64,000 bases of DNA from Escallonia rubra (Eukaryota > Streptophyta > Magnoliopsida > Escalloniales > Escalloniaceae). This document shows positions 12,100 through 24,934 of this stretch, one piece after another (position 1 is the stretch's first letter; each line of letters opens with the position of its first letter). The translations under genes and the position numbers were made by a program. Under the pieces are notes generated by a model. The model searched no databases. It was not told the origin of the DNA and worked only from the letters and a program-made list of their open reading frames with translations. The DNA lies in assembly GCA_033065855.1 (NCBI GenBank), contig JAVXUO010002247.1, positions 1 through 64,000 on the forward strand. Reading direction: 5' to 3'.

Positions 12100-13515
12100 C
12101 ATCGGCATGTTATAAGTTAATTCAAAATTTTAAAAAGCAACTTAAATGAGAAACTGATAATAAAGATGTTCTTTAAACATAGTCTAATGATTAGGAAATT
12201 GTACATAATAAAGAAATTTCTCCTACTTTTTAACTTCAAAGATAGGTTGAAAAAAAAAATAACCGATGTTTATCACCAATTGGAAAAATTACATACAGAA
12301 TGGAAAAAAACATTGAAAAATTAGAAGGGAAATAATTCAGCTTCATCATTAGGATGAGAGAACTCGAGCAAGGCTCATACCACAAGAAGTTCAAGAATAT
12401 TATCCACCACAACAAGATGAGGGAAACCATCAAGTGACAACAGAAGATCCTATGCATTCAAGCAATGCAAAAAAGAAGATCAAATTTGATGAAGACTAAA
12501 ATGATATTATATAACAGTAGTGATTAAATTATTTAAATTAAAACTACAAGTACATGCTAAAAACTGAAAGCATCCTGCATCATGATAGATTCGCTGCATT
12601 TGTTTGTTGAAATCTGAAACGTACATTAAGTGTGACATTCCTATGTATTGCTTTAGTATAATTGATTATATACACATACATGGTAGTGTTCATATTGCGA
12701 GGGTTGGTTTGGACATGCATAATTTTTGGACCAGCTTCTCATTGATTGTTCGTTAAAAACCCACTTTCCGTCTCTTGTTGGCTTTAAAAAAAAATGGAAC
12801 TAGCCTTCTCCCGGCCTCTACACCGCAAACAACAGACAATGGTAATCTATTTGTGCACTTATTTGTTTAAAACAAAAAGGAAAAGAAAAAGAAAAATTGT
12901 CTTTCTAAGTTTTTGAGTTCTTCTTTCTTGTTTATTATTCAACAAAATTCTTATTTTTTACTAAATAAAAATAGCTTTATTTTTTTCTTGTCGTGATGAA
13001 TAGAGAATGCATTAGAAGCTTTCAAATCCACGTAATTTGGTCAAACAATGAAAACAAAAAATATGTAAACATCCTCATGGACTATAAAAATCCTACACAA
13101 CCTTTTTCCTAAACTGCACTTTATGGCAATAATCTTTACACCAATAACAATAATAATAATAATAATAATAATAAAATAACCTCAAAGATCTCACAAAATG
13201 AGACCAAACTAGAATAACTGATGAACATTATAAATCTTAAGTGTATAGCATAAACCAATTTAACAGATTACAAAAACAAAGATGTAGATTGAATCTTTTT
13301 AATTTCTCCATCTGCTTTTCTTTTCAGCAACAGTATCAACCATTTCTAAAATTCAGCATCCGATAAAGAAGATTTTCAAATATTGAACTGATCACAATGG
13401 CGAATATTAAATATACTTTCCTCCTAAAGCAAGTCACAAAAGAAATAAGAACATAATTGAATTCTATTATTTGTTCTAAAAAAGCTAATGATATCACATC
13501 CACGTGTGTAATGCA
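12100..13515. other. No gene; AT-rich sequence with (AAT)n
   Basis: No coding signal was recognised. A trinucleotide (AAT)n microsatellite sits at about 13146-13174. Confidence 0.5.
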
Positions 13516-13864
13516 CGTGCTCAATAGTCGATACTAATGCCTACAAATGTCCAAAAATTTAAAATAGAAAGAATATAAGACTGACTTTTGGAGTACGTGG
13601 AACTTTTGCTTGGCTTAGGCAGAATCCACCTAAGAATATCTGTATAATAAAGGGGAAGGGTTAGCTCAGATTGTTCCAACGAACTTGGAACCAAGATTTT
13701 TTTTTTTGAGATCACAACTATTAAAAGAAATCTGTATTGATTCACATGATCCTGACCACATAATTTATTTTTTTGACCAGTCAGTAATTAACCAGTGATC
13801 ACTAGCTTAATATTCTTAAACTTGATCACTGCTGCTATAACCGACTCTGTTGCTTGCCACTGAT

Positions 13865-15061
13865 CTAGCTGTTAAGTGAGCATTCAGGGTACGACTCGTT
13901 GTTCTTCGAACAATAATCATAAGACATATACTTCTTTCTCATATCTTCGTATTTTCCCTGCTGATCAGGGTCGAGTTGCCAGTACTTCTCTGCATTCCAA
14001 GAGTTTGTAGGCGTATTTGCATAACATTGTTGAGGGTTTAAGTCTTGGTACAGGCAGCCATCAATGTCAAATTTTTGATAGAAAGCTGTGAAGGGTCCTT
14101 GACTCCAATCAACAGGTCCCAGCCAATTGGTTGAGTTCCATATGCTTGCCTCTATATGCATGGACCGTGATAGGTAATTCACTCCCACATGTGAATTGTT
14201 CTTGAAAACTCTGATGGGTGTATCGTCAACAAAGAACCTAAACAAGAAAAGGATGCTTAGATCATCTAAAAACGTCCCTAGAAACAAGCAAACAAAGTCA
14301 AAAACTAAAAAAGGATTAATTTCAAGGCTAAGTGAATCTTACACTATCTGGTGTTGGTTCCATAGGATAGCGTAAGTATGAAAGTCTGCCGTGGGATCGA
14401 ACCAGAGCTGAAATTGTTGCTCCCTGCCTGCAACTCCATTTGTTATCACATTTGTGCTAAGGGTGTAAGGCATGCTGTTATTACCCATGAATTCAAGGTC
14501 AAGCTCGTCGTGATACACCGCGTCCTGGTTAACTGGCTTGGATGTTAACTACAACCGCAAAGCAGAAACAAGATTATCAATGTCAAGACAACCAGAAGGC
14601 TGATTCAAAAGCCCTTTAGAAGGGAAAAATGAAACGCCACAAGATTGAAAGACCAAGGTTAATTAGCCTTGCTGCGTACGTAGAATGTTGTGACAACTCC
14701 GTTGCTCTTCTTGTTTGGTATCTTCATCCTCATCTGGAAAAATCCCGAACCATAATCATGAACTGAAGCAAATCCAGATCCTATTTTACAGAAAAATACT
14801 TGTTATCTGTGTCTTTTAAGTACTATAAGCACGAGTATATGCATGGATGGAGAGATCCATATAATGGCATGAGAAGAAGTAACCTGAGTATTGGTCTATT
14901 AAAAGCTGAACTTCTTTCCCTTGGTCAAGAACTGTTGCATGGTCAAATCCCCATGTAACGTTGTAGTTTTGATCAAAGGTATTTTCATCAGCTCTGCTTG
15001 CAAGTAGGAGAGCTGAAAAGAGGAGAAGAGCTGCAAAGGGGCTTAGTAGAAAATGATCCAT
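13865..15061 (-). CDS. XTH: Xyloglucan endotransglucosylase/hydrolase, 4 exons
   Basis: This predicted apoplastic enzyme cuts and rejoins xyloglucan chains in the cell wall. Exons on the minus strand are 15061-14884, 14780-14680, 14548-14343 and 14237-13865. All introns are GT/AG and the joined frame gives 285 residues, the usual XTH length. The N-terminus is a hydrophobic signal peptide (about residues 1-23, ending near SRADE). The GH16 catalytic motif is [11 protein letters not shown], a conservative variant of HDEIDFEFLGN with both catalytic Glu, followed at once by an N-glycosylation site (NNS). The C-terminal XET region has the usual cysteines (for example DYC and PEC). The start is the first ATG before the signal peptide; a GTG lies directly upstream. 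No disabling change was seen. A partial, broken copy lies at 29.5-30.4 kb. The exact XTH subgroup is not assigned. Confidence 0.93.
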
Positions 15062-15079
15062 CACAACTATAGTAGAGCT

Positions 15080-16930
15080 TAATGATCAGTATGCTATGGC
15101 TGGCATAACTATGGTGTTTATATAGACAAATATAAGGCATTGTTTGTTGCTTAGAAACTTAAAGAGTCTCTTCGAACAGTTTGCGGAGTCAAGGAACCGC
15201 AGATTGTTTCGTTTCTCTTTTTCACACTACGGATCGAGTCATGCTCACTATCTAGTATCCTAGCATCGCTAGTCGTAAGTATTATTCTACTAAAGTTAAA
15301 AAATATATAGTTCTCATCAAATTACATTAATATTTCACACGGTGAAAAAATTGATCGCATAAGTTAACTAAGAGCCTGTTTGACATCCTTTTAGTTTTTT
15401 GAGTTTTCGTTTAAAAAAATTAAAAAATAAAATAAAAAACCAAACTAGTCGTGGTTATATATTTTAAGAAAAATTTATGGATGTTTGGTACAAATTTAGT
15501 TTTGCACTTCGCGTCATACTTGCTTTTCTTTTACTTCTTCTTCGTTTGATGTATATGCCTCCTCAACCTAACACACAAGCGAACACCACCACCGTTACCA
15601 ACCAAAACATCACCACCATGCACCTAGCGCCACCGATCACCACTAACTGCCATTACACTAATAAATGGACACACAGTAGTAACCACATCTGAATTCAAAT
15701 GAAGAAATCCTTCACTGAGTTCTTCCACACTTTATTCATATTTTTTTCCTGCTTGGATTCTCCAGATCTAGATCCAACCTTGAAGAATCCTTGACCGAGT
15801 TCTTCCACGCTTTAGTCAGAATTTTTTCCTTCTTGGATTTTCCAGATCCAGCTCCAACCTTAACAGTTTGGATATCGTGCATTCTTGCTTACGGAAATTA
15901 TGTAGAGTTTCTCTTGAGTTCTAGTTAAGTTGATTACGAGCGTATAAAGGCTGCACCAATAACCACGAGGCACGAGTTATGAAATTCGTACCATACAGCC
16001 CAAGAAGATCGCTCGATTTAGACCACTTCTCCATCTTACCAAGAGCCCTGCTGCCTACGGAAAAATTTCCAAAGATACTCCCCACCACACTACAACCATC
16101 GACTAATTGAACGACTCTATGCCCGACCTATTTAAACACAGATCGAAGGCAATGTCTCACACATAAACTAGTGCTCGGACTCTTAAGAAAATCAAATCAT
16201 GCGGGGGCCTTGTTGCACAGATTCGGCGACAGATGTCCTATAGATGCACTTTAGTTAAAGCTTGGACAAGGATCTGTGGGGAAGAGAAGGAAAGAAAATT
16301 AATTTTCGGTTTGGTCGAATTGAGTTTTAGAGGTGGTATTGCGGTGGCAGTGGTATCAGGTGCCGGCAGCCCTCCAACATTAATGATTTTGATCGTTGTT
16401 TTCTTGAGTGGTGGTAACGCTGGATCGTTGTTACTAGAGCCAATTCTGTAAATTAAAGAATATTCTAAATTTACTCCAAATATTATGCATACTTTTTCAT
16501 GCTGTTTATTGTTAGATCAATTAGGTCATGTCTGTCAGCCTCCTATGTGTTATTAAAACACAACGAAATATATGAACTCATATACACTTTTCTAGTTCCA
16601 ACTTGGTCTCAAAGCACTTTTCTAGGATTTATGTCAGAGCGCTATATTGGCTCAATGTTTCTCACACAATACACATGTCACCACCATCTTCCCGACGGCG
16701 CCAACGCTGCGGGTCCTGGTTCCTCTTTTGCTCATCTTCTGCTGAATTACAGGTCCTGTAACCATTAGAGACAGGGTGAGAATAAAAAATCAAGCTGATC
16801 TGCACTTTGCAGAAAAATTCCCCCGCCAGAATTCGCCACATGTTACAACCAAATCCGGTTTTCTAACCAGATTCGGCTAAAAAAAAATTAAATTTCTTTT
16901 CTTTATTTCTCTATGGCGCCCAAAAGGATA
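15080..16930. other. XTH upstream region; no further gene
   Basis: The first few hundred bases upstream of the XTH start are conserved in the second copy at 30.4-30.7 kb and probably include its promoter; no sure TATA box was assigned. Around 15370-15480 and 30680-30800 both copies carry 'GAGCCTGTTTGAC' followed by A/T tracts, the style of a small MITE end. No coding motif was recognised to 16.9 kb. Confidence 0.45.
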
Positions 16931-16941
16931 GCATTGATATT

Positions 16942-17960
16942 TTGCGACCTATTCAACCTGTCTTTAATGATGCTAACTATCTTCATTGGGCACAACAAAT
17001 GCGCCTTTTTCTTCAAAGACCCCGTGTTTGGGATATGTCAATGGTAATATCAAGGTTCCGTCTCTCACTCACTGATGAAAATTTTGAGGACAAAGAGGCT
17101 GATTGGGTTGCACAAAACTCTAAGATTATCAGCAAGTTTTTCAACACCTTTCGGCTGAAAATTAACCAACTCTTTAGACTGTTTGATACTATAAAGGAAG
17201 TTAGGGACTATTTGACTGTCATCAACGCAATGTCTAACTTGGCCTCTTAATGTCAGATTGAACTGGATCTTCACCGTCTTCGACAGGTTCCATGTCAGCC
17301 TGTTCAAGACTGTTACAGTTAGTTAGCAATCCATTGGGAAAAGGAGACAACCCTCTTTCTGTATAGAGCTTCTCTCTAGTGCACTACATTAATGCTCAGG
17401 ACAGTAACTCCGACAATTTCTAATGAGTCTGCTTGATGACTACAAAGAATAACGCTTCTTTATCATGAATAGGAACCCTGCTTCTACTCTTGCTTATATC
17501 AAATTTGAGGAGGTCAGAAAGAATAATGCTGCTGTTCTCGCTCTTCCCTCTTCTACTCAGAATGTTCTTGCCACTCAAATTGCCACTCAGTGTGCTGTTG
17601 CCACTTCTTCTCGCCCTCCATCTAGAAAGAAGTGGCGTGACACTCACAAGTAGGGGTCTCTTTGTAATCAAGAACGCAAGCAGAATCCGAAAAGCAAGAA
17701 CTATAATATGTGGTACACTCCACCGAGATCACAGTCCTAACTAACGCCTCTCTTTACGGACACTAGGTACTGTCTCTGCTCTACCTTATTCTTCTGCCTC
17801 CACTTTGGAGCTAATTGCAGATAAATTGGTAGTTGTCTCTTAGTATCAACTTTCTCATACCGGTAACTATAGTGACATTTCTGCTTTATCATCTCTTTGT
17901 TATTCAGTCTATTCTGTAACTTCAGGTACCAAACCTTGGTTATTAGATTCTACTATTGCA
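16942..17960 (+). pseudogene. Ty1/copia gag remnant
   Basis: An open stretch (16942-17250) reads 'NYLHWAQQMRLFLQ', then 'FDTIKEVRDYL', matching the N-terminal gag region (UBN2/Retrotran_gag type) of plant Copia elements. Beyond a TAA the homology continues with 'ELDLHRLRQVPCQPVQD' and short pieces to about 17.96 kb, with stops and shifts. LTRs and pol were not found. A second, more decayed copy is at 31.2-31.98 kb as part of the same duplicated block. Confidence 0.7.
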
Positions 17961-17999
17961 ATCATATGACCTAGATTCTTCTTTATTCTCTCACAAAGT

Positions 18000-19205
18000 T
18001 TCTAATATTTCAATCCCTCCTTTACACAATGTAGTGAACCGTATCGAAAAATTCTATTCCCGGACAAGCGAGTGGTCAGCAGAGAGTTCGAGTCGCCATC
18101 TTATTTTGTGAAAATAAAGGAAAAATAAGAAAGAGAAAACCTTAAAAAGAAGTTAAAATACCAAAGAGGCTTCTAATCTATTGAAAACAGAAGTGAAAGG
18201 TTCTGATACTAAGTTATATGGCCAGAAGGTGTTAATCACCAACCTACCCTCTCGGTCTCTACCATATTTTTATTGATGTTTGGTCTTTTAACACATAACA
18301 ACTAAATAAGCATAAATTACACCTTACTTCTAATGTTGTAGTTTTGGTTTGAATTTGATTACTGGGGTCTAATAGCTTACATGCCCTGTCAAACAAACAA
18401 GGACTAACCCACTGTAGTTCGACATGGACCCTACGGGAGGCAACCTAAATTTTGGTTTTTGACATGAAAATCGAAAAAGGGATTTGAAAGACTATTTTTA
18501 TAAAAGCTATTTTGTAAATCGAAATTTGGTCGTGCGGAAGGAAGTACAGTATACTTCTCTAGTCTAAGAAAGCAAGGTAAAGTTATCTCTAGAAGACGAT
18601 GGCTTAGAGAGTTTACAACCACCTTGAGATGAATCTAGGGTGCAATGTAGATTATCAATATAAAACGAGTTTGAAAATGCTGAAGTTCTCCTTAGAATTA
18701 ATGTATCACTTCTAGGAAGAAACCATACGAAAGTTCTAGAGAGACTAGCCTTCTTAAAAATGTAGCCAAAATGCCCTTTTTATATAGGTCTGGGGCTAAC
18801 TGGAGTGATAAAGATAACTTTTGAGTCAAAAATCCTTGATAAAGTCAGATATTTAATTGATATTGCAGATCTGTCCTAAACTTGATAATGATCTTTGATT
18901 AAATAAATATGGAATACACTAGATTTCGAGAATTACCTCCTTTCATCTAGTTAAATCAATGAGATTTGCACGCATCAGTGATTAATCTAAAAATATTTTA
19001 GAAGTATTTAAGCAATCATAATCTTTCGACCTTAACTTTGGTTTAAACCTAACTAACGGGACTGGTTTAACCAACTGGACTAGACTATAGCTAGACTGGA
19101 CTAGACTAGACCAATTATTAGACTTAATTAAATAGATTAGGCTCATTACATTATTAGGCCTAAACCCTTGATTATAATGAACTTAATTATCAACAAAGGC
19201 CAATA
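18000..19205. other. No recognisable gene; possible retroelement-derived sequence
   Basis: AT-rich non-coding sequence. It has the look of LTR or untranslated retroelement DNA next to the gag remnant, but I could not define termini. Around 19020-19190 there is a run of related 'ACTAGACTAG'-like words. Confidence 0.35.
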
Positions 19206-19210
19206 AAACA

Positions 19211-19560
19211 TACTCCCTTCGTGTCACAAAATTGATCATATTTTCTTTTTAGACCGTCCCACAAAAATTGCTCATCTCTAAATTAAGAAACATTATGTTG
19301 GTACTTTTACATATTCACCTTTTTTACACTACATTTAAATGTCTATAAACTCATTTACTCTCTCCTCGACCACTTCCTTGCACTTTTTTATTCATTTCTC
19401 TCTTCACATTTAACACTCAACTAACTCAGTTTCTCTCTCCTGGCCCACTGTCTTCCCCTCCTCTTCGGAGAAGGTAGAATGAAAAACACCAAATATATGA
19501 CTTAAATCATTAATATACGTGTAAAAAAAATTGATCAAATTATGTGGGATGGAGGGAGTA
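19211..19560. mobile_element. Stowaway (Tc1/mariner) MITE
   Basis: The left end reads TA-CTCCCTTCGTGTCACAAAA and the right end is ...TGTGGGATGGAGGGAG-TA. These are inverted copies of the CTCCCTCCGTCCCA Stowaway terminus, flanked by TA on each side as expected for a TA target duplication. The body is about 346 bp, AT-rich and non-coding. Confidence 0.9.
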
Positions 19561-19734
19561 TAAGAAAGATAAAACAAAGCTACAAAAAAGGGTGTCTATA
19601 GAGCCCAATGGTGAAGCATCTTGCCTACGGGCAAACATCACCAAGAACAACACACTTTTGTAGTAAGAAACACGGAAAAGACCACATGAATGACTCAAAA
19701 CTTCAAATAGGTATGAGGTTGGATCATTGCAAGG

Positions 19735-20240
19735 TTTCCAACAGCACTGGAAAGTGGTTGGTCGCTAACACACAAGGAAGGGAAGCACATATAGAAGCTG
19801 GAGCCAACAACGCTTGGAAAACGCTAGTCACTTAGAGACGAGGAAAGGAAACTTGCGTAGAAGTTGGAGCCAACAATGTTTGGAAGCGACTTGTCGCTTA
19901 GACACAAGAAAAGGAAGCATGTGTGGAAGTCAGAGCCAACAATGCTTGGAAATGGCTGGTCGCCTAGACACGAAGAAAATAAGCAATGCTTGAAAGCGAC
20001 TGGTCGCTTAGACACGAGGAAAAGAAGCATGTGTGGAAGTTAGAGCAAACAACGCTTGAAAGCGGTTGATCTCTTAGACACGAGGAAAAGAAGTATGTGT
20101 GGAAGTTAGAGCCAACAACGCTTGAAAGCGGTTGATCTCTTAGACACGAGGAAAGGAAACATGTGTAGAAGTCAGAACCAACAACGTTTGGAACTGGCTA
20201 GTGGCTTAGACACAAGGAAAGGAAGCATGCGTAGAGGCGA
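19735..20240 (+). repeat. 66-bp tandem repeat, about seven units
   Basis: The word GAGCCAACAA or a close variant recurs at 19801, 19867, 19933, 20043, 20109 and 20175, spacings of 66 bp apart from one shortened unit near 19980. Units also share 'GGAAGCATGTGTGGAAG' and 'TAGACACGAGGAAA'. Because 66 is divisible by three, frames stay open through parts of the array, but I see no gene. Confidence 0.9.
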
Positions 20241-20244
20241 AGGA

Positions 20245-20945
20245 AAGAATTATTGTGGATACGCCAACTGGACTGGGACTAGGCTGGAATTGGACTAAGG
20301 TTAAAACTGGGACAGGCCTAGGCTAAGAATTGTGATTGGGTTGAAACTGGATTGGAAGTGGAACTGGAGACTGGAATTGCATAATCGGAGTAGAGTTCGG
20401 ACCGAAAAATGAGACCGGAGCTTTAAAGAGGACTGTAAGTGACTTCCACATACTAACCTAAACTGAGTGTCAAATATCCTTAAACATAGACCTGGAGCAA
20501 AAAAATGGCTGCACCTAACAAAAGTTGCCTACATACCCTTATCCAAAAAGGATCAAGCCAAATTTAGTTTGCACCTGGATCTGGAAAGAATACTTTACGT
20601 AGCTGACATAGTGTCTTGAACTTAAGGTTAAATACCCTCGGATATACATCTAAGCTGGGCAATGAAGCTTGTACATGGTCTCCATGTACTAGTCTGAGTT
20701 CAGGGTCAAATACCTTAAAAGATGGACCTGGATTTGGACCTGGATTGGGACTGAATGGAGACCAGACAGGAAGGTACACGGTATCTGCATGTCAACCTAG
20801 ATTAAGGGTTTCCACCTTTTATCATGGATCTGGACTGAGACCAGAATTGGGAAATAAAGAGAATGTTGCACGTGACTTTCACGTACTAACCTAAACTGAG
20901 GCTTAAATACCCTCAGACACGATTCAGATCGTTAAGGAAGTGGAA
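20245..20945. repeat. Imperfect GGACTGG-rich repeat region
   Basis: Short words such as GGACTGGGACT and GGATTGGGACTG recur. The phrases ACCTAAACTGAG and TCAAATACC appear at about 20455, 20700 and 20890. The region looks like a decayed longer-period repeat adjoining the 66-bp array. No gene was recognised. Confidence 0.55.
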
Positions 20946-23320
20946 ATGTATAAATAGGTAACGTCATCACTTGGCCAAACCATTTAAGTAATCCAAGACA
21001 TGCAAGAATCGAAGCATTAATGTAACCTGTCTTTGCTATAGAGCAACTTTGTCCTAAACTCTGTCTTTTGTTCTAACTTTTGTTGTTGCCCGGGCCAGGG
21101 GTAGGCTGACTTAGCATTCTAGCGGGAGCTTGAAAGTGCTGAAGGTTGACTTAGTTTTGTCTAAGGCCATGACAACAAGCTTGCAATTGGAAAGTTAGAA
21201 ATGAAACTGAGAGAGAGAGAGAGAGAGAACTAATTCTATGCAATAAAATGTGATAACAATACATGTGATCTCTCTTCTCTTTTTAAGTTCGAATTAAAAA
21301 ATACAACAAAAATGCAACTGAATATTAAAATGGAATTTGGTTTGGATTCTGTTATCATTCTACATCTCCTTTAACGCGTCTTGTAGTGTTTGCTATGACC
21401 TTGAACGATGTCGTTTAAGTTCCTGTCCCCTACTTGGTGTGATCTTGCTCGCTGCCTCCTAATGCATAGCTTAAGACCAAGCAAGGCTGTTACACATGGT
21501 AGTGTGTGCAGGAGAGACTACAGAAGAATAGTGCCAGTAGGGAGGTATTGGCTGCTGTTGCATGAATCTAAACGAAGCAGAGAAGGGACCAAGCGGCATC
21601 GCAGCAGTTCCCAAGGACGAGCGAGGACAGAACTGGAAGGATCAAGTGTTGGCACGGCAAAGTCAACGCCGAGGCTGCGGCAGGAGAAGCCACGGTTAGC
21701 TTGATCGGAAAGGAAAAGCCATGGCAGTAGCCATTGATAGGAGAGGACCACCGAGGGGGATGGCGGGAGGTCAGCCCCTTCTGATATTCTTGAATATTTC
21801 TCTTCTTTCTATTTAGATTTCATGGTGTTCATTTTTTGTCCCTTCAAGTAAACTTTTGATCAGGTATAACAACTCTGATTAGCAAAGGTGTTACCTTATA
21901 TTCATCTCACGTTACTGAATTGTCAAAAGCTATAATATTTGGCTAAAATTCACCACATATTGCGGAAATAACTTTTACATTTAGATGCAAATAATTTTAA
22001 CACGTATTGTTCGTTGTTCTAATCTAAGTCGTTGCACCCTATTTTTCATGCTATTTTTATTCTCACTTTGCGTCGCTACAAATACTTTAAGTGTTGTTTT
22101 GTTATTTAAAAGGAAATTCTAAACGTTAGTTATCAAACCTGGATTTCTTGTGCATTAATTACTTTCGCCCCCCCTCAATATATGGTCCAAGGTCCGCCCG
22201 TGGCCATTGATTGATGTGGTAAAGTGGCTGAATCCAGCTGAGAGAGAACACCAGCAGTGAAGAATTGTAGAGGCGACTAATACCATCTAGAGGTTTGTGC
22301 TCCTTAACACTAGTTAGAGTAGGGCTCACGTACATATGTGTGCAATAAAGAGTTAGTCACATAGGTGCCCTTACATAGGTACTTACAATAGAATTGTCTA
22401 GAACCCAAGTTAATCCGGTAACACTTATAAAGTGCACCTGAGACAACACATTCACCTTTTTAGAGACAAAACATATGAAAGTTTGAAAACATACGTTTTA
22501 TCTTACAATAACTTTTAGTTACCAAGTTTGCGGAGAAACACATGGACAAGGAATGAGGTTTGGCTTCGAATTGCAAGCTTAAATTTGGAAGGAGGACGTT
22601 ACTCTGTTGTGAATTGAGGGGAAAAAAAATTACATCGAGAGCCTAATTATAGCTAATCTACTGTAACGAATATGATAGTGACCCAAAACATATTTTTTCG
22701 AGTTCACACACTCGTGGGTTTAGTAGTCTTGTAAAGACTCTTTAGATTAATGGCCAACAAACAACTCAAAATCGGATAACCTGCAGGATGTAGAAAAGAT
22801 GGTGACTGCCAACAAATTAATACACTTAACCAAAATGCCATCCAAGACGTGTATGAGAGTTTACTATTTACCAAAAGACGAGTTTGAAGTAACCATTGAA
22901 GAATATAGTTAGCCAAGAAAAAATAAGAGCAGTCAAATTTCCCTTCTTGTTGTGAATTGAACGATATACCTTGTCGAAATCGATCAATTGACATTTAGCC
23001 ACTTTAATGCTCCACTTGGTTATAAGCTCACGCCACGAAACTTGTTGAATCTTCAATATAAGGTGGCACAGTTAATTAACTACCCCAGTTTGTATGGGTG
23101 GTTGCGACTAATTTCTTGTGACTATACTGAAAATAAGGAAAACGTAAAAGGTTACTCTATAAGGTGTGAGAAGGAAAATGCAAGTGAAGGGTCGTAAGTT
23201 GGTCAGATTACCATCCGTTTTTATCTTATTTCCTTAACCTCTTTTAAAACAGCAGAGTGAACAAGCAAAATAATTAGCACAATAAATCCACTCTACTTGG
23301 GTACATTACCATTCTCACGA
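20946..23320. other. No recognisable gene
   Basis: Only short open frames without known motifs. A (GA)n microsatellite lies at about 21210-21228. The region has no clear element termini. Confidence 0.45.
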
Positions 23321-23329
23321 GCTTCAGAA

Positions 23330-24060
23330 ACTAATTGTAACGACTCAGTCCACGGTTCCGTCATAAAGCATTGTCTCCCTCAAAAGGACTAGCCAAGTAG
23401 GTACTTCTAAGATCATAGGTAAGGTCTTGCAAGAGCAATCTCATACTATTCCACGTCAAGAGGATAGTGATGATTGGGATAACGAAGGGTGAGTCGCGTA
23501 TATTCTACATCGGCTAGAGAGGAAGATTCTAGACTAGGTGAAGGGAGATTGTGATATCCCACATCCGATGTGGGATAATTTCTGATTGACTTTATAAGTC
23601 CTTGCCCATGAACTCATAAGTACCGACTAGCCCTTTTGAAGAAGGCATTGCGCTGTTATGGGGCCGTGGAAAGGTCATTGTAGATGATATGAGAGTCGAC
23701 TCTCGAAAGTTCGGCATGGGATATCCAGTCAGGTTATGGATGCTTGGGGGAAACGAAGGTATGGCCGGGTATATCCTGCATCAATAGGATGGTTGGGACA
23801 ACAAAAGGTGAGCCGTGTATAATCACATCGACTAGAGAGGAAGATTCTGGACTATGTGGAGGGGAAATTGTCATTTCCCACATCGGACGTGGGATTATTT
23901 GTGATTGGCCTTATAAGACCCTCCCAACTTGGCTATCCCTTTTGAGGGAGGCATGTGGTAAGGCCCGTGGACTGGGACGTTATACTAAGTATGATTTGCA
24001 GGTAATGCAGTAACCAATTTGACATATTATGTTTATTATTTTTATTTTCTTTTACTAATG
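23330..24060. repeat. LTR-like direct repeats of about 200 bp
   Basis: Two related segments (about 23465-23668 and 23788-23969) share 'GAGAGGAAGATTCTGGACTA', the palindromic block CCCACATC-GATGTGGGAT, 'TATAAG' and a GGCCCGTGG ending. The block begins TGTGATATCCCACATC in the first copy, resembling the start of small plant LTR or TRIM elements. Internal genes, primer-binding site and clear target duplications were not found. Confidence 0.5.
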
Positions 24061-24089
24061 CAACACTGATAATACATGTATGTGGTATA

Positions 24090-24930
24090 TTACAACACAT
24101 TCTTTATGCCTACAAATGTCCATAAATTTACAATAGAAAGAAAGTAAGACTGGAGAACTTTTGGAGTACATGGAACTTTTGCTAAAATCAGTATAATGAA
24201 GGGAAGGGTTAGCTCAGATTGTCCAAAAGACTTAGAACCAAGAAATTCCGTCGATACTACAACTATCAAAAGAAATCTGTATTGATTCACATGATCATAA
24301 CCACATAATTTATTTTTTAATCAGTAATTAACCAGTCATCACTAGCTTAGGGGCCGTTTGACACGGTTTTTTTTTAGCTCTTTTTTTTCAGTTTTAAAAA
24401 TTGAAAAAAATAGGAGTGTTTGGTAACACTTTTTTTTTCAATTTAAAAAGTGACTTTTTAAATTGTAGAGTAAAAAAAAAGAGGAAAAAGCTCTTTTTGT
24501 TCACTTAATTTTTTTTTTTTTGGCCTCCACCACAACGCACCCATCGTCCACTGCCGCCCGGCAGCCACCGATAGCTACCTCCGGCAGCCACCACCGCTGG
24601 CCGGAGGCCACCTCCGGCCACCACTGACAGCCACCTCCGGCCGCCGGCAACCACCACCGGGCGGCAGCCACCCCCGGCCACCACTATCGGCAGCCACCAC
24701 CTCCGGCCACCACAGCTGACCACCACCACCGTCGACCACCCCTACGCCCCACCACCACCACCGCAAACCACCAAAATAAAAAGGATTACCAAACACCAAA
24801 AAAAAAATGGTTATCAAACACACACTTATTTTTGTAAAAAAACAAAATTAAGCTGCCCTTTAAAAACTGGAAAAAAAAAATTCTATCAAACAGACCCTTA
24901 ATATTCTTAAACTTGACCACTGCTGCTGGA
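24090..24930. repeat. Duplicated block, copy 2 left part (XTH downstream region)
   Basis: The segment matches 13530-13840, the region just 3' of the intact XTH gene (shared 'GCCTACAAATGTCCA', 'GGGTTAGCTCAGATTGT', and 'AGAAATCTGTATTGATTCAC'). It is interrupted by a Harbinger-like MITE at 24350-24897. At about 24930 the match stops and foreign DNA begins; homology resumes at about 29500. Confidence 0.85.
24350..24897. mobile_element. Harbinger-like MITE with TTA target duplication
   Basis: The insert begins GGGGCCGTTTGACA and ends TATCAAACAGACCC, imperfect inverted termini, with TTA directly on both sides (24347-24349 and 24898-24900). The paralogous site at 13.8 kb reads straight through as GCTTAATATTC with a single TTA, proving the insertion and its 3-bp duplication. 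TTA duplication points to the PIF/Harbinger superfamily. The interior has A/T homopolymers flanking a CCACC/GGCAGCC-rich core of about 250 bp that gives spurious Gly/Trp-rich frames. Confidence 0.88.
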
Positions 24931-24934
24931 TCCC

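Larger units (their letters stand above)
13520..17970. repeat. Duplicated block, copy 1 (XTH gene, flanks, Copia gag remnant)
   Basis: The XTH downstream region (13520-13840), gene, promoter region and following sequence into a Copia gag remnant all have counterparts, in the same order, at 24090-24930 and 29500-31985. The second copy lacks part of XTH exon 4, which is replaced by about 4.6 kb of other sequence. It also lacks about 1 kb corresponding to roughly 16.0-17.07 kb. Copy 1 appears more complete. Confidence 0.8.

Noticed and set aside
21408-21751. Overlapping 98- and 77-residue frames
   Set aside because: No recognisable motif, overlapping on opposite strands, no splice or promoter support.
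23330-24060. Full LTR retrotransposon between the two 200-bp repeats
   Set aside because: Only about 120 bp separate the repeats, with no primer-binding site, coding domain or target duplication, so only an LTR-like repeat is supported.
24505-24823. Gly/Trp-rich frames on the minus strand
   Set aside because: They are the CCACC/GGCAGCC low-complexity core of the Harbinger-like MITE, whose insertion is proven by the empty site.
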